A stretch of 64,000 nucleotides of DNA from an uncultured Pelagibacteraceae bacterium (GTDB taxonomy: Bacteria; Pseudomonadota; Alphaproteobacteria; Pelagibacterales; Pelagibacteraceae): assembly GCA_902618205.1 (NCBI GenBank), contig CACMZL010000001.1, positions 335,333 to 399,332 of the forward strand, in the 5' to 3' direction. This document shows, in pieces, positions 45,282-53,229 of this stretch. Under the pieces are notes generated by a model. It had not been told where the DNA came from. It made no database searches and was given only the letters and a program-made list of their open reading frames with translations. Both the position numbers and the translations under genes were made by a program. Positions within the stretch are counted from its first letter, which is position 1; every line of letters starts with the position of its first letter.

Positions 45282-46769
45282 TTAGTCAACTTTAACTTTG
45301 TGCCACTGTATAGAAAAGTGGTCTACAGCATCAAGATTTTTAACTTTTGATGAAGTAACTACAAGTCTAGATACGTGATATGGGATCATTGTTCCACTTT
45401 GTTCCCATAAAGTCATTTGAGCATTTTGATATGCTTTCTTTCTTTTATTGAAATCTAATTCACTTCTAGCATCTGCTAAATTTTTATCAAAATCAGCATT
45501 TTTGAAATAAGACTCATTCCATTTTGCTCCACTATGATAAGCTTCATGCAAGATTGTATCTGCTGGTCTTTGGTTCCAACGTGTCATTGAAACTGGTTTT
45601 TTCATCCATACTTCATTCCAATAACCTTTAGAAGGTACCATTTCAATGTTAACTTTAATTCCTGCTTTTGCAACTTGCTGCTGAACGACTTCTGCAATTG
45701 TAGGCCAAGTTGGTTCTAAAGTTGCTGGGTAAACAGTCAATTCAATTCCATTTGGATATCCTGCTTCTCTTAATAAATTTTTTGCTTTACTAATATTTTG
45801 AGGACAATCCATTTGTAAACGATATTGATCGGAAGGCATTACAGGTGTATCACAAGACACAGTTGCTGCACCACCCATAACTAGATCTACAAGTTCTTGT
45901 CTATCAACTGCTAACCTAAAAGCTTTTCTCACTTTAGGATTATCAAATGGAGCAGTATCAGTTCTCATAACCACACCTCTCCAGTTTCCAGTAGGAATTA
46001 CAGTTGTTGTAAATTTAGAATTACTGTCAAATATCTTTTTTTGATTGAAAGGAACATATCTATTCATATCAATTTGACCCGTTAAAAGAGCTTGAATTCT
46101 TGCTTGAGCATCTGGTATCGCAATGACATGAACTTCTGCAACTCCTGGTGCACCTTCCCAATAATCTGGGTTAGCTTTTAGAATTGTAGTTCCTTCTGGA
46201 TCAAATTTATCAACCATGAATGGTCCAGTACCAACTCCAGTTTGACCTATAGTATCTCCTGATCCTTCAGGTATCATTCTTAATCTGTAGTCGGTTAACA
46301 ATAATGGAAAGTCAGCAAATGAAGTTGATAACTTCATTTTAACAGTATGCTGATCAACTACCTCAATATCTTCAACTACATTTAAACTTTTTCTTACCGG
46401 AGATCCAATATCAGGATCTTTAGCTCTCATTAGAGAATATTTTACATCTGGAGCATCAAATGCCGATCCATCATGGAAATATATTCCTTTTCTTAAATTA
46501 AATGTCCATTCAGTTGCATCAGAATTAGCACTCCAATCTGTTGATAATGAAGGTGATGGGACACCGTTCATATCAGGTCTTACTAATCTATTTTGTGTTT
46601 TGATGACAACTTGAAACAATCGCCCCTTTGTTATGGCATCTAAGTTAGTATCTTTTCCAAATCCAAGATCATGTGATACTTTAAATACTCCACTTGATGC
46701 ATTGGCAATAGAAAAAGATAATATCAGAGACATAAAAGTCACTGAAAAAACTTTAAGTATGTATTTCAT
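45282..46769 (-). CDS. Family 5 solute-binding protein (peptide/opine type)
   Basis: The 495-residue periplasmic protein has a signal peptide (MKYILKVFSVTFMSLILSFS, cleavage near NASSGVF). Family-5 marks are EWTFNLRKGIYFHDGSAFDAPDVKYSL, VGTGPFMVDKFD and FDNPKVRKAFRLAVDRQELV. The family binds di- and oligopeptides, glycosides, opines and glutathione; the ligand here is unknown. A GAGGAA ribosome site precedes the ATG. It is divergent from the seven-gene cluster starting at 46911 across 141 bases, so its ligand may be that cluster's substrate. Confidence 0.9.
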   Translation of the reverse strand: MKYILKVFSVTFMSLILSFSIANASSGVFKVSHDLGFGKDTNLDAITKGRLFQVVIKTQNRLVRPDMNGVPSPSLSTDWSANSDATEWTFNLRKGIYFHDGSAFDAPDVKYSLMRAKDPDIGSPVRKSLNVVEDIEVVDQHTVKMKLSTSFADFPLLLTDYRLRMIPEGSGDTIGQTGVGTGPFMVDKFDPEGTTILKANPDYWEGAPGVAEVHVIAIPDAQARIQALLTGQIDMNRYVPFNQKKIFDSNSKFTTTVIPTGNWRGVVMRTDTAPFDNPKVRKAFRLAVDRQELVDLVMGGAATVSCDTPVMPSDQYRLQMDCPQNISKAKNLLREAGYPNGIELTVYPATLEPTWPTIAEVVQQQVAKAGIKVNIEMVPSKGYWNEVWMKKPVSMTRWNQRPADTILHEAYHSGAKWNESYFKNADFDKNLADARSELDFNKRKKAYQNAQMTLWEQSGTMIPYHVSRLVVTSSKVKNLDAVDHFSIQWHKVKVD

Positions 46770-46910
46770 AAGTTTCCTCTTTTTCTTTAGTTGTTTAAAT
46801 AATCAAAAAGATAACAATTCCAGAACTAGATAACAACATGCAAAATGTAGTGATTCATCTACTAATTGAATAGATATTTTAATTAATATACACTTTTTTT
46901 AAATTTATAA

Positions 46911-48134
46911 ATGCAAAACGAATTAAACAAAGTCAGATTTTCAGTAAAACCTTTAAAATCCAATGATAATAAAGTTGTTGAACTTGCAAGAACTGTAGGA
47001 ATACATCCTCTAGCATATCAAGAGCTTCCCTACGATCCTGAGTATTCATTTTATGCAGGAAGATTAAATCCAGAAGTGCTTTCACACGCTACTGCTGATG
47101 AAATGTATTGGAAAGTAAGACAAGAGGTAATATTTCGTCATACTGGTGAACACCCATATGAAATATCTGGTCCCGATGCAGAAAAACTTTTACAAAAAAT
47201 ATTCACAAGAGATATCTCAAAAGTAAAAGTAGGAAGGTGTTCTTATCAATTTGCTTGTTACAATGATGGAGGCATGCTGACAGATGGAGTTTTGCTAAAA
47301 CTTGAGGAAAATAAATTCTGGTTTGTTCAAGCTGATGGTGATCTTTTTTCATGGTATAAAGCGCACACTGATAATCTTAATGTAAAAATTTCTGACCCAG
47401 ACGTTTGGGTAAGTCAAATTCAAGGACCAAAATCTATGGATCTTTTAAAAGTTTTAAGTAAAGAAACTTTTCTTGAGAATTGGAAATATTTTGATTGGAA
47501 AGAAATAACTATACTAAATGAAAAGGTAATCATAAGTAGATCAGGTTTTAGTAATGAACTTGGTTGGGAAATTTATTTTAGAAAAAATAATAATACTGAA
47601 AAAGTTGGGGATTACATACTTGAGGAAGGAAAAAAAATGGGAATGATACTCACAGGTACGCCTGGTTTCAGATGTAAAAGAATAGAATCTGGATTATTAT
47701 CAGCTGGGCAAGACTTTAATCATGAAACAAATCCATATGATGTTGGTTTAGGTAAGTATGTCGATTTAAAAAAAAATTATTTTATTGGTAAATCAGCATT
47801 GATGACTGCCGATAAAGAAAAAAGATGTTGGGGAATACGAGTAGAAAATGGAACAGGTTTAAAAGGAACTTACATAAAATTTAATAATGAAGTAATTGGA
47901 AAAATTACATCAAGTACTTGGTCTCCTTATCAAAAATGTGGTGTTGGAATAGTTTTAATGAATTCAACAAAGCATAAACCAGGATTAATAGTGGATGTTA
48001 GTTGCAATGATAATAAAATTCATAAAGGTGAAATATGTGCCTTACCAATGTATGACTTTAAAAATGAAATTGTAAGAGGTTTAAAAATCGATATTCCAAC
48101 AGGTCCTTCTCCGTGGTCAGGAATAAAAAAATAA
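46911..48134 (+). CDS. GcvT-family folate-dependent aminomethyltransferase/demethylase-like protein
   Basis: The 407-residue protein has the GcvT_N fold (YEISGPDAEKLLQKIFTRDISKVKVGRCSY, GGMLTDGVLLKL, VSQIQGPKSMDLL) and the C-terminal barrel (GKSALMTADKEKRCWGIRV). It is not GcvT itself and is unlike the DmdA-type protein at 52043, having a distinctive N-terminus (RTVGIHPLAYQELPYDPEYSFYAGRLNPE). It probably transfers a one-carbon unit to tetrahydrofolate from an N- or S-methylated substrate. It begins a plus-strand run of seven genes. The substrate is unknown. Confidence 0.8.
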   Translation: MQNELNKVRFSVKPLKSNDNKVVELARTVGIHPLAYQELPYDPEYSFYAGRLNPEVLSHATADEMYWKVRQEVIFRHTGEHPYEISGPDAEKLLQKIFTRDISKVKVGRCSYQFACYNDGGMLTDGVLLKLEENKFWFVQADGDLFSWYKAHTDNLNVKISDPDVWVSQIQGPKSMDLLKVLSKETFLENWKYFDWKEITILNEKVIISRSGFSNELGWEIYFRKNNNTEKVGDYILEEGKKMGMILTGTPGFRCKRIESGLLSAGQDFNHETNPYDVGLGKYVDLKKNYFIGKSALMTADKEKRCWGIRVENGTGLKGTYIKFNNEVIGKITSSTWSPYQKCGVGIVLMNSTKHKPGLIVDVSCNDNKIHKGEICALPMYDFKNEIVRGLKIDIPTGPSPWSGIKK

Positions 48135-48808
48135 TAATAGCAATTGGTGGTGGTGGATTTATACATTCGTCTGATGAAGACTTGGATGAATATGTTATAA
48201 ATCAAGTTAATAAATCAAAAATCAATATCGGTTTTTTACCTACAGCTAGCAATGATAATCAAGAAAAAACCGATCTTTTTTATAAAAGATTTAAATCGCA
48301 AAAATTTAAATTATCTCATTTTAATCTTTGTTCAAGTGTGGAAGGTTTTAATGAATGGCTGTTAAACAAAGATATAATTTATGTAGGAGGTGGCAATACC
48401 TCTGACATGATTAATATTTGGAAAAGACATAATCTTATCAAAGACTTTAAAGATGCATATGAAAAAGGAATAATTATGAGTGGAATAAGTGCAGGTGCTG
48501 TCTGTTGGTTTGATTGGATATTATCAGATTCAGTCAATAAAGAGTTGAGTCCATTAAAAGGAATAAATTTTTTAGAGGGAAGTTGCACACCGCATTCTTC
48601 AGATAATAATCGACTTCAACAATTTATTTCAGAAATTAAAGTTGGAAATTTACCAGATGGAATAGCTATTGATGATGGTGTAGCTGTGCTTTTTATTGAC
48701 GGAATTCCTTCAGAGGTTTATTCTTCTAGAATTAATCATGACGCTTATTATGTGACTAGACATGATAAGATTAGTTTAAAAACATATATAAAGAAATTAA
48801 ATGGATAA
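48113..48808 (+). CDS. Peptidase S51 family protein (dipeptidase E/cyanophycinase-like)
   Basis: The 231-residue protein starts with GTG inside the preceding gene (22-base overlap). The nucleophile motif is MSGISAGAVCWF, with DIIYVGGGNTSDMI before it and LEGSCTPHSSD after it. S51 serine peptidases include aspartyl dipeptidase and cyanophycinase-like hydrolases. Its stop overlaps the next start by 8 bases. In this cluster it could release an amino acid from a peptide-like substrate brought in by the Dpp-type importer; this is inference. Confidence 0.8.
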   Translation: MVRNKKIIIAIGGGGFIHSSDEDLDEYVINQVNKSKINIGFLPTASNDNQEKTDLFYKRFKSQKFKLSHFNLCSSVEGFNEWLLNKDIIYVGGGNTSDMINIWKRHNLIKDFKDAYEKGIIMSGISAGAVCWFDWILSDSVNKELSPLKGINFLEGSCTPHSSDNNRLQQFISEIKVGNLPDGIAIDDGVAVLFIDGIPSEVYSSRINHDAYYVTRHDKISLKTYIKKLNG

Positions 48809-49961
48809 TATTAAAGCCAGTAACAAAATTTTTAGCATTGAAGATGCAAAAAAACTATCGAAGAAAAGATTACCAAAGCTAGTTTATGATTTTATTGATG
48901 GTGCATCAGGAGATGAAAAATTATCAGAAATTAATAGTTTTGCTTTAGATCAAATACGTCTTGAGCCAAGAGTTCTAAGAAATGTAGAGGAAAGAAAACT
49001 AAAAAAAAATATTCTTGGATTTAACTATGATTATCCTTTTGGTTTTGCCCCAATGGGCATGACAAATCTTTCATGGCCAGGCGCAGATTCTATGCTGGCA
49101 AAAGAGAGTGCAAGAAATAATATACCAACTTGTGTATCGATGGCTTCAACAACTACCTTAGAAAAAATGTATGAGCTTTCAGAAGGTCATTCATGGCTTC
49201 AACTATATATTTTTCAAGATGAAGCTTTTGTCATGGAATTGCTCGATAGAGCAGAAAAAACTGGTTATGAAGTCGCTATACTTACTGTTGATGTTCCGGT
49301 TTTATCTAGAAGAACTAGAGATGATAAAAATGGATTTTCATATCCATTTAAAATTGGACCTAAACAATTTTTTGATTTTGCAACTCATCCAGTTTGGTCA
49401 ATATCTACATTACTTAATGGAATACCAAAGCCAATGAACTACGAAACTTCAAAAAGTGGAAAAGGTATTTTTAAAAGAAAAGAAAGTAGAGGAAAGACAG
49501 ATTGGGAAACTTTAAAAAGAGTAAGAAATAAATGGAAAGGCAAATTAATTGTAAAGGGTGTCATGTCATCTGATGATGCAGTTAAAATTAAAGAAATGGG
49601 CGCTGATGCTATTCAAGTTTCAAATCATGGAGGTAGACAATTAGATAGTGCCTCAGCAGCAATAAATATTCTACCTTTTATTAGAGAGGCAGTAGGAAAT
49701 AATTTTCCAATTATTTTTGATAGTGGAATAAGAAGTGGAAGCGATATTGTAAGATCATTAGCTTTAGGAGCAGATTTTTCGATGATTGGAAGACCTGTAA
49801 TGTATGCGATGGGAGCTGATGGAGCTAGCGGGCTAAGAAGAATTGTGGATATAATTAAAGAAGAAACTAGCACAACACTAGGTTTGGTTGGATTAAATGA
49901 TATTAATGAAGTTTCTTCTGATATAATTGAACAGAAACTTTTTATGAATACAACTTACTAA
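48801..49961 (+). CDS. FMN-dependent 2-hydroxyacid oxidase/dehydrogenase
   Basis: The 386-residue FMN barrel enzyme oxidises a 2-hydroxyacid to a 2-oxoacid. It shows PFGFAPMGMTNLSWPGAD at the flavin site, WLQLYIFQDE, the active-site motif VSNHGGRQLDSASAA with the catalytic His and Arg, and the phosphate loop IIFDSGIRSGSDIVRSLALGADF. The family includes glycolate and lactate oxidases and mandelate dehydrogenase. It is followed after one base by a TPP enzyme, as mandelate dehydrogenase is by benzoylformate decarboxylase. The actual hydroxyacid is unknown. Confidence 0.88.
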   Translation: MDNIKASNKIFSIEDAKKLSKKRLPKLVYDFIDGASGDEKLSEINSFALDQIRLEPRVLRNVEERKLKKNILGFNYDYPFGFAPMGMTNLSWPGADSMLAKESARNNIPTCVSMASTTTLEKMYELSEGHSWLQLYIFQDEAFVMELLDRAEKTGYEVAILTVDVPVLSRRTRDDKNGFSYPFKIGPKQFFDFATHPVWSISTLLNGIPKPMNYETSKSGKGIFKRKESRGKTDWETLKRVRNKWKGKLIVKGVMSSDDAVKIKEMGADAIQVSNHGGRQLDSASAAINILPFIREAVGNNFPIIFDSGIRSGSDIVRSLALGADFSMIGRPVMYAMGADGASGLRRIVDIIKEETSTTLGLVGLNDINEVSSDIIEQKLFMNTTY

Positions 49962-49962
49962 T

Positions 49963-51702
49963 ATGGAAAAAAAAATAAGAGGTGGAGCATTAATTGCAAG
50001 AGCATTAAAAGATAAAGGTATTAATAAAGTTTTTACTCTATCAGGTGGATTTTGTAATCCTGCAATTGAAGGATTCATGGAATGTCAAATTGATGTAGTT
50101 AATTGTCCTCATGAACAAATAGCTGGACACTTAGCAGATGGACACACAAGAATTACAAGAAAACCATCCGTATGTTTAGTTGGACCTGAAGGTTTTGCAA
50201 ATGCAGTACCATCAATGATGGAAGCATGGGGAGAAAGAACACCGATAATTTATATAACTGGATCAAGTAGTTTAAAAAGACAAGGCTCAGGTGGCTTTAA
50301 AGAAATTGATGATGTTTCAATAGCTGCTCCTCTTACAAAATATAGCGCAAGCATTACAGATGGAACAAGAATTAGAGAATTTGTTGATAAAGCTTACAGA
50401 ATTGCAACCAATGGATATCCTGGAGCTGTTCATCTTAGTTTACCAGTAGATATAATGTTTTCTTCATTTGAAGAAAATGTTGGACTGGAAGAAAGACCAT
50501 TTTCACATAAAGCAAAGCCAGTTGCTAAGGCATGGCCAGATCCAAATGCTTTATCAAAAATACTTGAGCTAGCATGTAATTCAAAAAAACCTGTCATAAT
50601 TGGAGGACATGGTGTTTGGTGGTCAAACTCAGAAAAAAATTTAGAGACTGCAGGTGAAAGTTTAAATATTCCAGTTTTTAATGTGCCATACCATCAAAAA
50701 CTTTTGGGAGAAGAGGCAAATGCATATATGGGTTTAGCAGATATTCACCAATATCCACCCTCAGAATTTGCATTACATAACTCAGACTTAGTTTTAATGA
50801 TTGGTGCAAGATTAGATAACCAAATGAATTTTGGAAACCCTCCTTTCATTCCAAAAACAACTACTTTAGTTTGTATTAACGGTTCCCATGAAGAAATTGA
50901 GTTTAATAGAGCAGCTGACCATAACCTTTTATGTGATCCAGGAGTATTTTTAGATACTCTATGTAATTTAAAGAAAAATAATAAATGGAATTTAGGAAAT
51001 AGTTGGTTTCAAGATAATAAAAATAGAAAAAAAGATTGGGTGGATAAATCTTTAAATGAATTAAAAATTGAAGCAGATAAAGCCAAAGAAAATGGTGGAA
51101 AAATTCATCCACTGCAATTAGCGTTAGATGTTCAAGACGCAATGGATGAGAAAGATTGGCTTGTAATTGATGGAGGAAATACTCATTTCTGGTCGGAGAT
51201 CGCAATAAATTTAGCTGGAGCTCAAGGAAAAAAATTAGGTGGAATTTTACATCCTGGCACATTTAGTATGCTGGGTGTTGGTGTATCATTTGCATTATCT
51301 GCAAAAAATAATAACCCTAAATCGAATGTAATTTTAATTAGTGGAGATGGTGCCTTTTTATCTGGAGGCATGTCTATAGAAACTGCATTTTTTGAAAAGA
51401 AACCAATTGTTGTTGTTATTGACAATAATGGTGGCTTAGCATCAATTGGTCAACAACAAGAAAGACTATTTGAAAGCGGAAAAAGAGTTGCAACAGACTT
51501 TAGAGATATACCTTTCCACAGTATATTTGAAGGTTTTGGGGGTCATGGAGAATTAGTAACGAAAAGAGAAGAATTGGGTCCAGCACTAAAAAGAGCTATT
51601 GCAAGCGGTAAAACTGCTTGTGTAAATGTAAAAGCTAAACCTGTATTAAGTCCAATTGTTGCTGCTGTTGCCAGCAAGAGAGAGAAATCATCAATAGAGT
51701 AA
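49963..51702 (+). CDS. Thiamine-diphosphate-dependent 2-oxoacid decarboxylase/acetolactate-synthase-like enzyme
   Basis: The 579-residue protein has the three domains of the pyruvate-oxidase/ALS group. The cofactor-activating glutamate is present (NCPHEQIAGHLADGHTR), so it is not a glyoxylate carboligase, which lacks it. The TPP/magnesium motif is SGDGAFLSGGMSIE followed about 20 residues later by VVIDNNGG. The acceptor substrate is not evident, and no regulatory subunit is present. After a hydroxyacid oxidase the simplest role is decarboxylation of the resulting 2-oxoacid, or a carboligation. Gaps to both neighbours are one base. Confidence 0.82.
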   Translation: MEKKIRGGALIARALKDKGINKVFTLSGGFCNPAIEGFMECQIDVVNCPHEQIAGHLADGHTRITRKPSVCLVGPEGFANAVPSMMEAWGERTPIIYITGSSSLKRQGSGGFKEIDDVSIAAPLTKYSASITDGTRIREFVDKAYRIATNGYPGAVHLSLPVDIMFSSFEENVGLEERPFSHKAKPVAKAWPDPNALSKILELACNSKKPVIIGGHGVWWSNSEKNLETAGESLNIPVFNVPYHQKLLGEEANAYMGLADIHQYPPSEFALHNSDLVLMIGARLDNQMNFGNPPFIPKTTTLVCINGSHEEIEFNRAADHNLLCDPGVFLDTLCNLKKNNKWNLGNSWFQDNKNRKKDWVDKSLNELKIEADKAKENGGKIHPLQLALDVQDAMDEKDWLVIDGGNTHFWSEIAINLAGAQGKKLGGILHPGTFSMLGVGVSFALSAKNNNPKSNVILISGDGAFLSGGMSIETAFFEKKPIVVVIDNNGGLASIGQQQERLFESGKRVATDFRDIPFHSIFEGFGGHGELVTKREELGPALKRAIASGKTACVNVKAKPVLSPIVAAVASKREKSSIE

Positions 51703-51703
51703 A

Positions 51704-52039
51704 ATGGCAAAATTTAGCTCACATTTATTGAATGGTTCTGATGGAACTCATGCAAGTAATGTCAAAGTAAAGATTTATCAAATACAATCCTCAAAATTAA
51801 AAAAGCTTTTTTTGAATACAAAGACTGATGAAAATGGTAGGATTACTCAGCATTTCAATCTTAGCAAAAAAGATTGTAAATGCGATTATGAAATGATTTG
51901 TGATATTAAAAAATACTTTAAAAAGAAAAAAATTGTGGGTGAAATAGTCATAAAATTTAAAATGACCGATAATAAAAAAAATTATCACTTGCCAATAATA
52001 ATTTCTCCTAACAGCTATACAGTGTGGTGGTCAAAATAA
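51704..52039 (+). CDS. Transthyretin-like/HIU-hydrolase-fold protein with altered C-terminal motif
   Basis: The 111-residue protein follows the 5-hydroxyisourate hydrolase pattern: FSSHLLNGSDGTHASNVKVKIYQI for SxHVLD..., TDENGRITQHF for TD.DGR, and NYHLPIIISPNSYTVWWSK for YH.PLLLSP..Y..YRGS. The N-terminal histidine, the arginine of NGR and the histidine of YH are kept, but the final YRGS tetrapeptide, which is a hallmark of the hydrolase, is replaced by WWSK. Two cysteine residues (KKDCKCDYEMIC adds a third) are also unusual. No other purine-degradation gene is near. It is therefore probably a repurposed member. Confidence 0.78.
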   Translation: MAKFSSHLLNGSDGTHASNVKVKIYQIQSSKLKKLFLNTKTDENGRITQHFNLSKKDCKCDYEMICDIKKYFKKKKIVGEIVIKFKMTDNKKNYHLPIIISPNSYTVWWSK

Positions 52040-52042
52040 TAT

Positions 52043-53206
52043 ATGGCTTCGTTGATTCAAAGCAAAATTAGCACAAAACTAAATATGTCAAGGAGAATAA
52101 GAAGAACTCCTTACACCAATAGAGTTGAGGAATGTGGTGTAACTGATTTTACTGTTGTAAATCATATGCTTTTACCAAAAAGATTTCAGAAATCTGTTGA
52201 GGATGATTATTGGCATTTAAATGAACATGTTCAGCTATGGGATGTTTCTTGTCAAAGACAAGTTCAGATATCAGGTCCAGATGCTAGTTTATTAGTACAA
52301 AAAATGACGCCAAGATCATTAAAAAATATGGAGACTGGAAAATGTTTTTATATTCCTATGATAGATGAAAATGCTGGAATGATAAATGATCCAGTGTTGT
52401 TAAAGTTAGATGATGATATGTTTTGGATTTCAATAGCTGACTCTGATGTATTGCTTTGGGCAAAAGGTATTGCAGTTGGTTTAAATCTAAATGTGAGCAT
52501 AACAGAACCAGATGTATATCCTCTTGCAGTACAAGGTCCAAAGTCTGAAGATTTGATGGCATCAATATTCGGAGAAGATATTAGAAAATTAAAATTTTTT
52601 AATTTTAGAATATTTGATTTTTTAGGAACTAAACAAGTTATTGCAAGGTCAGGATATAGCAAACAAGATGGATTTGAGATTTATTTTAAATGCTTTGAAG
52701 ATTACTTCGACAAAAATGAAATGGGAGAAAAAATTTGGGATATAATATGGAAATCGGGGAAAGAATTTAATATTGCTCCAGGATGCCCGAATTTAATTGA
52801 TAGAATAGAAGCAGGATTAATGTCTTATGGAAATGATTTTACAAAAGAAAACAATCCAATTGAATGTAACTTAGAAAAATATTGTAATTACGAAAGTGAT
52901 CACGATTTCATTGGAAAAAATGCTTTAGAAAAGATTAAGAAACAAGGTGTAAAACAAAAATTAAAAGGAGTATTGTTTGACGGTCTAGATTTTCCTCCAT
53001 GTTCAATTCCTTTTCCGCTATATTCAAAAGATAAGAAATTAATTGGTAAAATTACCTCAGGGATTTATTCTCCAAAATTCAAAAAAAATATTGGTTTATC
53101 CATGATTTTAAATGAATTTTGTAAAATAGGGTCAGAAGTTTTAGTGCACACTCCAGATAACAAATTAAGAAAAGGAATTGTGTCCTCTTTACCATTTTCA
53201 AAATAA
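52043..53206 (+). CDS. DmdA-like GcvT-family demethylase
   Basis: The 387-residue protein is close to dimethylsulfoniopropionate demethylase DmdA, as judged by SRRIRRTPYTNRVEECGV, EDDYWHLNEHVQLWDVSC, RQVQISGPDA, ISIADSDVLLWAKG, RSGYSKQDGFEIYF and PGCPNLIDRIEAGLMSYGND. From memory the match to Pelagibacter DmdA is clear but only around half of positions, so it may be a paralogue with another methyl donor rather than DmdA itself. An alternative start exists at 52085 (MSRRIRR). It would transfer a methyl group to tetrahydrofolate. It lies 3 bases after the transthyretin-like gene. Confidence 0.8.
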   Translation: MASLIQSKISTKLNMSRRIRRTPYTNRVEECGVTDFTVVNHMLLPKRFQKSVEDDYWHLNEHVQLWDVSCQRQVQISGPDASLLVQKMTPRSLKNMETGKCFYIPMIDENAGMINDPVLLKLDDDMFWISIADSDVLLWAKGIAVGLNLNVSITEPDVYPLAVQGPKSEDLMASIFGEDIRKLKFFNFRIFDFLGTKQVIARSGYSKQDGFEIYFKCFEDYFDKNEMGEKIWDIIWKSGKEFNIAPGCPNLIDRIEAGLMSYGNDFTKENNPIECNLEKYCNYESDHDFIGKNALEKIKKQGVKQKLKGVLFDGLDFPPCSIPFPLYSKDKKLIGKITSGIYSPKFKKNIGLSMILNEFCKIGSEVLVHTPDNKLRKGIVSSLPFSK

Positions 53207-53229
53207 TAATTAGTGGGTATAAGACTTAT

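Noticed and set aside
49963..51702. Glyoxylate carboligase with purine breakdown, suggested by the neighbouring HIU-hydrolase fold
   Set aside because: Gcl lacks the catalytic glutamate that is present here, and no other purine gene is in the window.
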